Shown: piece by piece, positions 12,801-22,154 of the stretch
Layout: each line of letters starts with the position of its first letter
How positions within the stretch are numbered: position 1 is the first letter of the stretch
Assembly (NCBI GenBank): GCA_002786065.1
Contig: NHNY01000010.1
Coordinates: 248,001 to 312,000 of the forward strand
Length of the DNA stretch: 64,000 nucleotides
Source: Microcyclospora pomicola
Taxonomy: Eukaryota; Ascomycota; Dothideomycetes; Capnodiales
Reading direction: 5' to 3'
Made by a program: the position numbers and the translations under genes
Notes under the pieces: generated by a model
What the model saw: only the letters and a program-made list of their open reading frames with translations
Told to the model about the DNA's origin: nothing
Database searches by the model: none

Positions 12801-13742
12801 GATCCCGAGCGCGCGAAATACAATGACGACTGGAATGTCGTCTTTTACGTATGGCAATGACACCTTGAGCACCATTTTTAGAGCCGACTTCGAGCGCTCG
12901 TACATCTTGAGCTGCATTGAGCTGATCAAGCGTGTCCCTTTCTCCACCGCACTTCGTATCTCTGCCACATAAGGTGTTGGTGTACCTTTTTTCCGGAACA
13001 CTTGTACGATGTTCGCTGCACTTCGCTCTTGAGCAATAAGGACCTTCTCACTACCGTTGATGATAAAATATCCTCCTTGGTCGTGCGGGCACTCCTGGAA
13101 CGCATACAACTCTGCCTCACTTCGATTCCGTAGGGTACAGATCTTCGATTTGAGCATGACGGGTAGTTTCCCGATGAACACCCTCGCCTCAGCCACTTCA
13201 GGCTCCGTTGGATCAGCCTCCCATATTGTTTCTGTTTCTCTTCCATCCCAATCAGCCGGCGGCACGTATCGATTCTCATCGGGGTCCCACACAGCACCAA
13301 CAGGCTTGTCGCGTGCGACGAGCTGTCGCTTCTTCATGCCAAGATAGATCGGAGATGAATAGGTGAGGTTGCGTAAACGAGCTTCGTGTGGGAACAAGGG
13401 CCTTGTGCTACCGTCTCCCTCCGTCATAGCAGCCTGTGAGATAGTCATATGACCGAAGTCGATCTGATATCGCTTCTTGATGATGGGCGCGCCGACGCCA
13501 TCGTCCTCTTCACTGATATTCTGATCGACGCAAACGAAGTTATGCTCTGCCACGATCTCTTGCATAGTGGTGCCGGCGAACTCATCGTACGAGTCCAGCT
13601 GCTGCGATACCAAGCCTTTCTGCTCGAAGAAGGAGTTGATCACAGTCCAGCAGTCTTCTGCCGTGATGATGTTGGGGTCCTTCTCGTGCTCGAGCTCGAG
13701 CTCCTCGACCTCAGCCATCATCGCATCCCCATGATCGCCCAT
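9896..13742 (-). CDS. RPB2: RNA polymerase II second-largest subunit
   Basis: Catalytic core subunit of nuclear RNA polymerase II. Two exons (13742-11334, 11272-9896) with one 61-nt intron give 1261 residues, normal for filamentous ascomycetes. Landmarks in order: acidic N-terminus then [28 protein letters not shown] (fork/lobe); [18 protein letters not shown]; the intron between NQSPRNTY and [36 protein letters not shown] (hybrid-binding region); [15 protein letters not shown]; and the C-terminal zinc site CEICGL...CRPC. All expected blocks are present, so the gene looks fully functional. The start gives a usual-length N-terminus; an extra tiny 5' exon cannot be excluded. Confidence 0.97.
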
Positions 13743-14374
13743 GTTGCGCCTGATCGAAGCGGCTCACGTTTACGCAAAAAGTATCGTCCGTATACGTAGC
13801 GGTGCGGTCTTCGAGCCAGCTCTGCCTGCGCCGATGCTCGTTGAGAAGATGGCGTGGCGCTGGACGCTGGCAGCGCGCCCCAAAGATCGGAGGAGATGCA
13901 GCACAGTTTCGAGAAAGGTGATGGCGCGACTTTGTTTGGTATGTCTGTGGTATGCTGGATCGGTTCGCAGTGAGAATCGCGAAAAGGTCGCGAATGTGAC
14001 AGATGACTGTCACTGACTTTGTTCTACGACTTGAAGTGTATGATAGAACTCATGTACTCGCGCTGGAACTATAAAACGCGGAAGGTCCCGCGCCAGCTAC
14101 ACGTGATGGGCGATCTCGAGAAACACTAGTTGGGGAAGAGCCGTTTGTGATACGCGACACCAATACTGCGCAGTGAGTGAAACACGAGTGGTACGATGAG
14201 AACGTGAAATGAATGTACTATTATTTGTTCATCATTGCTGATATTGAGAGAAAGATGCACTGAGTCGTGCCCATGCCACGTTCATTAAGACATCATACCT
14301 GCTTGCGATCTAATTGAAACCACTACCTGACCGAACGCTGAGCTTCACAAGAATGCACTGCTCACAACAAGTGC
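13743..14374. other. RPB2 promoter / Cdc20 3' region
   Basis: RPB2 upstream region, tandem with the next gene on the same strand. An ORF of about 100 codons here ends inside RPB2 in another frame and is not supported. Confidence 0.45.
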
Positions 14375-16234
14375 TCAGCGAATAGTTGTGGCCTTGTTAA
14401 GACCACCCTGCTTGATGGATGAAGTTCCTCCTGCTGCGAGGTTTGCTGTGCCAGCTTTCTTCTCGAACACCTTCCAGAACTTGAGGCTCTCGTCTGCTGC
14501 AGCCGTGGCCAACATCTGTCCATCGGGGCTCAGGGCCGAGTGCAAGACTCTGCTCTCATGTGCAGGAATCTCAATGTTCTTGACGAGCGTGGGGTATGAC
14601 CAGATGGACAGACTGTTGTCAGGAAATCCGGAGGACGATACAAGTTCCTTATACGCCAAGCTCCACCGTAGAGAAGTGACTTGACTGCCAGTGTCGATGC
14701 TGTTCACGCGAGCACCCGAGGTAGTGTTCCAAAAGTGAATGTGGCGATCGTGAGATCCACCACCAGTTGCAAGGAGGTTTGATTGCCATGGACACCATGC
14801 TAGAGCCTTGATGGCGGCCTTGTGGTTGGTCTTCTGGAACTTGGGTGCGTTGAGCTGGCGGGCATCCCAGATTGAGACGAGGTTGTCGTTACCGCCGGTG
14901 GCTAGTTGAGCGCCGTCGGCGCGCCATTCGAGACCGCAGACCTCGGAGGTGTGAGAGACAAGCTCGGCGACTTTGTGCTGAGCGATACGAACGTCATGGT
15001 TGTAGACGAGTCCTGAGCGAGCACCAGTAGACAGTAGATGCTTGTTCCAACCCATCACGGAGACACGAGTATCGTGGCCATACATGCTACGAAGTTTGGT
15101 GCCATCCTCGACATCCCAGATCTGAACCTCGCCCGTGCCGAGGCCGGCGGCCACATAGGCACCGTCGCCGGACCACTTGACGGAGGAGATGTAGGTATCT
15201 TCGGGACACTCAAGGAGTGAGGAAACAGTGCCCGATTCTGCTGACCAGACGTAGACGCTGCGCTCGAGGCCGATGGCTACCTGGTTTCCAGAGGACCAGT
15301 CAAGCAGGTTAAGGTAGTAGTCGTCGACAAGACCTGGTGCATCAAGCACACGCTCCGGAGCAGTGAGTACGCGACGACGGAACTGAGACGCAGATGCAGC
15401 CGCAGGCTTCAATGGACGGTTGTATTGCGATCGGAGATCGATAGGGCGGGAGGACTCTGGGGGCGCCGGCTTGAATGCCAGAATGCGCTGTTTGATACTC
15501 ACACCACAAGCCTCGGCCACTGATTGCTGGTATGCAACAGTGTTTGGGCTGGGCTTCGATCTGAGTGAGTCCTCGTCATCGTCCTCGTTGTCGTTCAAGT
15601 TGAGTCCATCAAGTGACAAGGTTGCGACGTCAGAAGAAGAGGTATGGGGCCGAACAAGGTCGAATGCGCTGGCGGCACTCGCAGCAAGTACCGCCGATCC
15701 ATCACTGGCGCTTGACCGTGGTCGGCGAGCTGGTGTGTGCTCAGAGTCGAGCTTCACCACTGCGCCTGATGTGGAGATTCCTTCGCTTGCAGTCCGGTTA
15801 GGGATGAATCTGTCTGCCGCTGTGTAGTTGACCTTGCTTTGGGTTCGCTTGGGAGTACGGTGTACCGATCCTGACCTGGCGTTGCGAGTCCTGGCTGGAG
15901 TGTTCTTCGCTGAGGCTGCGGTGCTCGGTCGTGGCCCAGTGCCAGAAAGGGTGAAATCGCTTGTGGTCTGCTCGATACGACGTGGCGAGTCTCGTGAAGA
16001 GCGTCCAGCGATGTTCGACTTGGGCGAGTCACGAACGTTGGTCTTGGACACAGAGCGGGAGAAGCGTGCCAGCAAGTTGGCGTTGCTGTGGTGAATGCTC
16101 TCAGCCGGCTCCTGGATCACCTGTGTGCGTGGTGTTTGTGGAGACGGGGTGAGAGGCATACGACCACCTGCGAAGCGGGTGGAAAAGAGACCATCACGGC
16201 GTTTGATGGGAGTGATTACTGAAGAAGTTGCCAT
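14375..16234 (-). CDS. cdc20: APC/C activator Cdc20 (Slp1/Fizzy)
   Basis: Substrate adaptor and activator of the anaphase-promoting complex, target of the spindle checkpoint. Single exon, 619 residues. A basic, Ser/Pro-rich N-terminus carries the C-box DRFIPNR (141-147). Next is the Cdc20-type block SVAEACGVSIKQRILAFKP, then seven WD40 blades (about 300-590) with typical Cdc20 sequences YYLNLLDWSSGNQVAIGL, HTSEVCGLEW and GGNDNLVSIWD. The C-terminus is the Ile-Arg tail (TTIR) used for APC/C docking. The spacing and LNLLDWSSGN favour Cdc20/Slp1 over Cdh1/Fizzy-related. I see no clear KEN box. Confidence 0.94.
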   Translation of the reverse strand: MATSSVITPIKRRDGLFSTRFAGGRMPLTPSPQTPRTQVIQEPAESIHHSNANLLARFSRSVSKTNVRDSPKSNIAGRSSRDSPRRIEQTTSDFTLSGTGPRPSTAASAKNTPARTRNARSGSVHRTPKRTQSKVNYTAADRFIPNRTASEGISTSGAVVKLDSEHTPARRPRSSASDGSAVLAASAASAFDLVRPHTSSSDVATLSLDGLNLNDNEDDDEDSLRSKPSPNTVAYQQSVAEACGVSIKQRILAFKPAPPESSRPIDLRSQYNRPLKPAAASASQFRRRVLTAPERVLDAPGLVDDYYLNLLDWSSGNQVAIGLERSVYVWSAESGTVSSLLECPEDTYISSVKWSGDGAYVAAGLGTGEVQIWDVEDGTKLRSMYGHDTRVSVMGWNKHLLSTGARSGLVYNHDVRIAQHKVAELVSHTSEVCGLEWRADGAQLATGGNDNLVSIWDARQLNAPKFQKTNHKAAIKALAWCPWQSNLLATGGGSHDRHIHFWNTTSGARVNSIDTGSQVTSLRWSLAYKELVSSSGFPDNSLSIWSYPTLVKNIEIPAHESRVLHSALSPDGQMLATAAADESLKFWKVFEKKAGTANLAAGGTSSIKQGGLNKATTIR

Positions 16235-16801
16235 ATCTGCCTGTTATATGCTGATAGTGTTGCGATGGCGATTGTTGTTGTTGGTGTTGCTGTAGATGAC
16301 CCAGTCAAGGGATCCGTTAGTATTGATCGCAGATATTTGCAGTAGCCGTGGATGATTTGAAGTTCGAAAGCCTGAGAGGCTTGGAAAGAACAGCGCTTGA
16401 GCAGCGTTGGAGAGATTTGGATTGATGGTGCAGAGAGAAGAAGAGAAGAGACGTACCTGAGAATGGCAGCTTAAGAAGGTTGTGATATGCAAACAGCGCT
16501 AGCTCATCGCTGGGGGCAACCGTCACGTGCCGTACATTCCTTGCACGAGACCACTCTACGTGAAGCTGACATAAGCCCGACAAGCGATTCATGCTTTCCG
16601 CAGTGGACATGAAGTTGACCATCAATCCACTTCAGTACATGAATACAGCACAAAGCGTTTCACAGTGTTAATCAGAGGAGGTAGACACTATGTCGCTTCC
16701 ATAAGCTACCATCACATGAAACGCGTACACAACGTTGACTACGCGTTTCCAGTCACCTGCGCCGGCCTGGATGCTTTACTCCTCGCCATTACCTTGACAC
16801 A
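16235..16801. promoter_or_regulatory. Divergent promoter, cdc20 / kelch-BTB
   Basis: 567-bp region between two divergently oriented starts. Close to the Cdc20 start the transcript strand is rich in CAACAA-type repeats (about 16268-16292), usual for an unstructured fungal leader. No specific factor site identified. Confidence 0.5.
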
Positions 16802-19021
16802 ATGTCAGGCCAGCTCCTCGACCGCCTCTCAACAACATCTCGGCTCTCCACCATGTCGAATAACACATACGTTATGTCGGGATCACCAGTGAAGAGTAGT
16901 AGGCGGCGCACCGGCGAACCTTACATGCCCAAGATAATCACTACTGTTGGGCAGAGACCTGCATGTCTTGTCAATGCCTCAGTCACTTATGTGGGCAACG
17001 ACTTGATTTACGCATTCGGTGGTTTCGATCAGTATACCGATGAGGTGTACAACCACGTGCTCAAGCTTAATTTGGTCGCTCGGCAATGGAGTCTGGTGGA
17101 CAATTACGGGGATATTCCAGGCGTACGGATGGGACATACCTCATGTCTCTGGCATGGTGATAAGTTGCTAGTATATGGTGGTGAAAACGAGCATCGTACA
17201 CACTTGTCAGACGTTGTCATATTCGACATCAAGACCGCACATTGGACGTCGCCGGACATCAATGGTCCAATCCCTCGAGGTAGAGCACGACATTCAGCTG
17301 TCATTCATGATGACAAATTGTTCGTTTGTGGTGGTATGAGTGGCAATGACAATACCGTGCTGGACGACATATGCTTTCTGGATCTCAAGACATGGACGTG
17401 GAGCAGGACATGGAGATTCGTGTCAAGATATGATCACAGCAGCTGGGTGTGGGGTGGAAAGATCTGGGTTAGCGGAGGCATGGGTGAGGAGATGGAACGG
17501 GCAAGCGAACTATGGTGGCTCGACTTTCGAGGTGTACCAGCGTTTGAAGGTGGACCCACGGTCGGGATCGCTGGCTCGGAAGTCGCACAGCCATTGAGCG
17601 AGCGACATCAGAACTACGGCTTTGCGGGATCACAAAGGAGCTCGACAGCATCAACAGTATATGCTGCGAACTCGAGTTCAGTGCAGTCGAATTCTGCGAC
17701 GCAGATACAACGAAGTGCGCCTGTCGCACCTGGGGCTATCAGCAGCGTCAAATTCATCTCTTCCCCGAACCTCCCAATCCAGAGCGTCGGCACCCATTTC
17801 CACGTCTTTAGTTCCGGATGTATGCTCGATTTTGTCACGCCAGCGACTAACATGCCGCTGGAAACATCTCTTTCCGCTCTCGACTTAGATACGTTGCGAT
17901 GGCAAAAGCTTGCAGATGGGAAGGATCTCTTCTCGCCGACGTACCGATGGCATTACTGCTGTCTGGACGCCGACGGGACCCACGCCTGGCTCTTGGGATG
18001 CCCTCGTGAGGTTCGCGGTGGTAACAACGGCGACGCTGAAGAGTATTTGAGCGATGTCCTGCCCATCGACCTACGCAAGTTCGGATTGCTCGGCAACAAG
18101 ATGAGCCATGAAGCCCGCAACGAGACGAAAACCCCGACATCCGATTCACATGCATCCTCCCATCTGTCCGCCATAGGAGCTGATCTTGCTCGCACTTTCA
18201 ACCAGCCACCGGAAACTGGGTCGGGCACGGACTTTACCATTACAGCCCTTCGAGACGATGACTATGATACAGACGCTCTGTCTGAAGATGGATCGGCCAT
18301 TACCACGACTTCCCGCCACGGTACAGAGGCACAATCCATCTCCCAGCCCATACACGTCCATCGGCTGATCTTGAGCGCTCGCTGGCCACATTTCTCCCGA
18401 CTATACAATTCGCAAATGTCCGAGTTCCACACTCAACGCATGCATATACCCGAACCATATCCTGCAGTGAAGGCTTTCCTATACTACCTCTACACCGACA
18501 GTATTTCCAGTCCTCCTGCCGAGAACGACAATATCAGCAGCCCTAATCTCGAAGATGTGGCCAACATGCTCGTCATGAGCAACATCTATGACATGCCTCG
18601 ACTTCGCCATCACTGCGTCAATCGACTCGTCCGTGACCTGGACGTGCAACACGCAGCTCTCATCTTCGATCGTGCCAGTACAGCACAGGAAGACTGGCTC
18701 AAACTCCGTGCCGCAAGCTTCTGCATGACCAACTGGGGTCGGGTTGTGCGTACCACGACATTCAGGAATCTCAAGCGTGCCGCCATGCTCGATCTCTGTG
18801 AAGCCGTCGATGCTGAGGGCCGGGTGGTAGGTGGCGACGAGCTTGAAGCTGTTGGTGGGCTTGGCGGTGCAAGATTGGGTAGTGGCATGATGAATGGGCT
18901 ATGGGGCGCGGGTAGAAAGCGAGGTCGGATCGGCAGCGCAGGCACCACTACCCTTGATGGGTATGCCGATGATGATGCCGGCGAGAATGACGGAAGTGAT
19001 GAAGGCATGGAATTATCTTGA
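16802..19021 (+). CDS. Kelch-repeat BTB/POZ protein
   Basis: Single exon, 739 residues, start in good context (ACACAATGTC). Kelch-type repeats occupy about residues 50-250 (YAFGGFDQYTDEVYN, LLVYGGENEHRTHLSDV, LFVCGGMSGNDNTVLDD, IWVSGGMGEEMERASEL). A BTB/POZ domain follows at about 510-605 (HVHRLILSARWPHFSRLYNS, AVKAFLYYLYTDS). The tail is Gly-rich and then acidic (DDDAGENDGSDEG). This kelch-then-BTB order is shared by fungal proteins related to fission yeast Ral2, a Ras-pathway regulator, and a BTB-Cullin3 adaptor role is also possible. I cannot choose from sequence alone. Confidence 0.82.
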   Translation: MSGQLLDRLSTTSRLSTMSNNTYVMSGSPVKSSRRRTGEPYMPKIITTVGQRPACLVNASVTYVGNDLIYAFGGFDQYTDEVYNHVLKLNLVARQWSLVDNYGDIPGVRMGHTSCLWHGDKLLVYGGENEHRTHLSDVVIFDIKTAHWTSPDINGPIPRGRARHSAVIHDDKLFVCGGMSGNDNTVLDDICFLDLKTWTWSRTWRFVSRYDHSSWVWGGKIWVSGGMGEEMERASELWWLDFRGVPAFEGGPTVGIAGSEVAQPLSERHQNYGFAGSQRSSTASTVYAANSSSVQSNSATQIQRSAPVAPGAISSVKFISSPNLPIQSVGTHFHVFSSGCMLDFVTPATNMPLETSLSALDLDTLRWQKLADGKDLFSPTYRWHYCCLDADGTHAWLLGCPREVRGGNNGDAEEYLSDVLPIDLRKFGLLGNKMSHEARNETKTPTSDSHASSHLSAIGADLARTFNQPPETGSGTDFTITALRDDDYDTDALSEDGSAITTTSRHGTEAQSISQPIHVHRLILSARWPHFSRLYNSQMSEFHTQRMHIPEPYPAVKAFLYYLYTDSISSPPAENDNISSPNLEDVANMLVMSNIYDMPRLRHHCVNRLVRDLDVQHAALIFDRASTAQEDWLKLRAASFCMTNWGRVVRTTTFRNLKRAAMLDLCEAVDAEGRVVGGDELEAVGGLGGARLGSGMMNGLWGAGRKRGRIGSAGTTTLDGYADDDAGENDGSDEGMELS

Positions 19022-19290
19022 AACGAATGCGTATGATAGCATGGCGGTGCGAGGGAACGGCGTACACCCCACTTGGAGTATACTAGGGCGTTTCGGAATG
19101 ATGGATGACAACACGGAACCAGCAGCGTGCTCGGTCGGAACATTGCAATGCATTTTCAGGAGGTTCCTTATGCCCGGGATGGGCTTGTCCGTCGAACAAT
19201 GTAGACGTATAGCATAAGTTATGTCGAAACGACGATATGTCGGGTCCAAGATCCAAAGGATCCAGAGAGATGTTCTTCCCAGCTTCTCGT

Positions 19291-20301
19291 TCATATTGCA
19301 CCCGCCAAGCTCTGCCCTGGTCGTCTCCTCGCTACTGCCTCATCCAATGCTTTGGCTAGCACATACAGCGTCTCCATTCTCGGCACGTCGACCCCCAACT
19401 CTCGAGCTATTTGCACAGGCTTGCCAAGGATGACTTCGACTTCCATTCGCCGCTCCTGCAACACATCGACGAGCATGCTCGGTTCAATTCCTGGCGTCCC
19501 TTTTCTATCCCGCGCCCGCCTTAGCTGCGCCTGAACGACATCCTCGCCGACACCTCCCAACCCAAGCGCCTTACAGATGCTCATGACTTCATGCATGACA
19601 TCGGTAATCAGCTTCTCAGCCACCGGAGAGGATGCCATGAAGGCGACGTCGCGTGAAAGCGTTAGCGCGCAGATGGGATTCCAGGAGGCGTTGAGCGTGA
19701 GCTTGCTCCAACGCTGTTCCTGGATGTTGGGATGCAGAGTGGCATTGCTGCCACTCGTCTGCAGGGTGGAGACGAAAGCATCGGTGGCAGATTTGACGGC
19801 AGGAGATGTGTTGTACGCGGAAGCAGGAAAGGTGCCTATCTCCAGCTTCTCCATGAAGCCCATCTGGATATGCCCTGGCTTGATCTGTGTGGTGGGCAGG
19901 TAGACGACACAAGACAGCAACGGATTGCCTGGGAAGCGAGCGGCGTACTCGTCTTCGATTCCAATGCCGTTCTGGATCAGGACGATCGTCGTCGTGCCGG
20001 GGGTCACAGCTGGGGCGATCAGGGTTGATGTCGCAGCCTCGGGCAATGCTTTCGCGCAGACCAAGATGTAATCATACTGCTCATGCGACGAATCTGCTGC
20101 TTCTTGCGGTGTTCGAACGACCGTGGGACGGCATTCGAGATTCTTCCCGTAGACATCAGAGTCAATGTGGAAGCCGTCTTGCTTGACAGCTTCGTAGTTC
20201 GAGCGGCATACTGCTGTGACATCGCAACCCGCTTTGAGCAAAAGATAGATATATATCGATCCTATGGCACCTGAGCCGTGGAGAAGAATTTTGAGAGGCA
20301 T
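19291..20301 (-). CDS. 2-dehydropantoate (ketopantoate) 2-reductase family protein
   Basis: Single exon, 336 residues. The N-terminal Rossmann fold shows the NADPH loop GSGAIGS (9-15) and YDYILVCAKA. The C-terminal helical domain has the catalytic-lysine block RWSKLTLNASWNPICAL. Length and layout match ApbA/PanE reductases, which convert ketopantoate to pantoate in pantothenate and CoA synthesis. Ascomycetes usually carry several paralogues, some serving secondary metabolism, so the substrate is unproven. No targeting signal. It lies head-to-head with an acetolactate-decarboxylase-like gene. Confidence 0.87.
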   Translation of the reverse strand: MPLKILLHGSGAIGSIYIYLLLKAGCDVTAVCRSNYEAVKQDGFHIDSDVYGKNLECRPTVVRTPQEAADSSHEQYDYILVCAKALPEAATSTLIAPAVTPGTTTIVLIQNGIGIEDEYAARFPGNPLLSCVVYLPTTQIKPGHIQMGFMEKLEIGTFPASAYNTSPAVKSATDAFVSTLQTSGSNATLHPNIQEQRWSKLTLNASWNPICALTLSRDVAFMASSPVAEKLITDVMHEVMSICKALGLGGVGEDVVQAQLRRARDRKGTPGIEPSMLVDVLQERRMEVEVILGKPVQIARELGVDVPRMETLYVLAKALDEAVARRRPGQSLAGAI

Positions 20302-20841
20302 CTTGGTGACTGTTCGAATATAAATCTGATCGAGACGGAGAAAGCAGGAACAAAGATGGGTTTACTACCTATCGTGATATGGATGTAGTTCTAGCCGGCT
20401 GTTCGCACGAATAGCTGGATGGTACGCTTCTTCTTCCTGGCGCCACTATATGAGACCAGAGTACACACAACTTCGAAGATGTGATAAGAAAGCAGAAGTT
20501 CTCGTTGTGTGACTGCTAAGGTACTGAAACGTTGTCCCTGTTGCCAATGTCGCCGTGTCAGGACGGAGACCGATGTGATCGGACCTGATTGACGTTCGGC
20601 TCCGCATTTAGTCCTACGTTAGACAGGACTCGAGCCCAATGCATTATCGCTGCACGGGATGCCGCAATCAGGATTTAGGTCTATCTGATCATATCTTGCC
20701 TCTCTGCAAATTACACAGTTTCCCATCCTCCCTACCGCCTTCTCCCCCTCCATAAACCTGCTGCAGACCTGCAAAAGAAAAACCTTGCAGAGGGAGACGT
20801 TGTAGCGATATCCCAGTACCCCACCTTACCCCGCCACCATC
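20302..20841. promoter_or_regulatory. Divergent promoter, KPR-like / ALDC-like
   Basis: 540 bp shared upstream region. A pyrimidine-rich tract (about 20719-20753, TTTCCCATCCTCCCTACCGC and on) precedes the + strand gene, typical of fungal transcription start regions. A TGACGT half-site lies near 20590. No TGACTCA (Gcn4/CpcA) site was found by eye. Confidence 0.45.
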
Positions 20842-21474
20842 ATGGCCCCAAGCATACCGAACGACATCTACCAATTTTCCCTCCACTCCGCCTACAAAGC
20901 TGGACTCACAGACGGCGGTCCTCCGGTCACGTTCCTCACAAATCATGGAACGCACGGCATTGGAGTCTTCGAAGCCGACGAGGACGACGAACGACCGAAT
21001 GACATGATCCAAGTGGACGGCGTCGCCTACTCCCTCGATGGCGACGGCGACGTCGAGCGCGCCGACAAGGAAGACCAGATGCCCTTCGTCATGGTCACGG
21101 TCTTCCAGCCCACCTCACGCGTCAAGCCGCCGGTAGGCACGGGCAGTAAGAAGGTCAAAGAAGTCTTTGAGCGAGGACGGAACACACCCATGCCATTCCG
21201 CATCACGGGCAAATTCAAGTACATCAACACGCAGCAGCAGACGCTGTGGGACGTACAAGGGACGATCTTTGGCTTCTGCGTGCCGGCATGGCAGAAGAGT
21301 GTCAGCGGAGATGCGCTGCAGCAGAGCTGCTTCCTGAGCGCAGACAAGGAGCACGGAGGACGCGTCTTGGACTTTGAAACCGGCGAGGATGCCTTGCTGG
21401 AATGGGCGAAATGCGGGAGATTCCATCTGGGCTTCCCGCAGGATGACGAGTATGAGGAGTTGAAGCTGTCGTAG
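20842..21474 (+). CDS. Alpha-acetolactate decarboxylase-fold protein lacking the zinc ligands
   Basis: Single exon, 210 residues, close to bacterial acetolactate decarboxylase (about 235-255). The family frame is clear: IYQFSLHSAYKAGLTDGG, THGIGVFEADEDD, MIQVDGVAYSLDGDGDVE, PFVMVTVFQP, FRITGKFKYINT, QGTIFGFCVPAW, GGRVLDF and RFHLGFP. Aligned by hand to Bacillus enzymes, the zinc histidines of GYHLHF and GGH become Gln, Cys and Arg (LQQSCF, GGR). The metal-region Glu of DGE becomes Asp, while the Arg of the R-I-x-G strand is kept. Normal decarboxylase chemistry (acetolactate to acetoin) is therefore doubtful. It may be a pseudoenzyme, a regulator or an enzyme with another chemistry. No signal peptide; start context CATCATGGCC is good. 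Confidence 0.8.
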   Translation: MAPSIPNDIYQFSLHSAYKAGLTDGGPPVTFLTNHGTHGIGVFEADEDDERPNDMIQVDGVAYSLDGDGDVERADKEDQMPFVMVTVFQPTSRVKPPVGTGSKKVKEVFERGRNTPMPFRITGKFKYINTQQQTLWDVQGTIFGFCVPAWQKSVSGDALQQSCFLSADKEHGGRVLDFETGEDALLEWAKCGRFHLGFPQDDEYEELKLS

Positions 21475-22154
21475 TTCGCGCTTGGGGGAATGCCCGACAC
21501 GATGAGGCACACCGTTTGGTGTACAATGCCAATGCCTCATTGATTATGTATCCAAGCGTAAGACGAGGTCGCTCTGCACCACGAGCAGCAACATACCATA
21601 GACGTAAGTTCTGCCGTACACATCACCAGCACTTCCTCGATTTGGCCAGACAAGCAGGCAAAGAGCCAGGACCATTCCGGAAGATCTCGATGACCTGGGT
21701 ATTGTCGGGACTTACTCGTGGCCCTCCGGATTGCCTTGTTCTTCGAGCGGACTAGCATGCCAGAGGCAAGACATTGGCGAATAGACACGCGCAGAGCCCG
21801 TCTTTGGCTATTTGTGGCTCTGGGTATTTCGCCAAGAGGCGTCAATGTGTTACTTGCAGCATTCAGGCCTTTGGCTGCAGATCGACAGCTGGCTCGAGAA
21901 TGAAGACCACCAGTGAGAGTTGCAATGTGGTGCTCAAGGTTGGCGGTTGCGTCCCATGCGCTTGTTGGAAAGCAGAAGAATTTGTATATGCTTCACGACA
22001 CGCGATTGCAGTAGTATCCTAGTTAGCATTGCATACACATGCTCAACTTTGAAAAGATTCGTTGTCTACGTGCGTTCTACTTTTCGTGCACCGCCTGGCC
22101 GGATCGCATGAAACCAGGTTTATAACTGGATTCATGTTCTGCCACTGCCTCTTC
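21475..22154. other. Convergent intergenic, no gene seen
   Basis: 680 bp between two 3' ends. Short ORFs only; nothing recognised. Confidence 0.5.

Noticed and set aside
13711-14013. 100-codon minus-strand ORF overlapping the RPB2 start
   Set aside because: Different frame from RPB2, no family similarity; RPB2 has a normal-length N-terminus without it.
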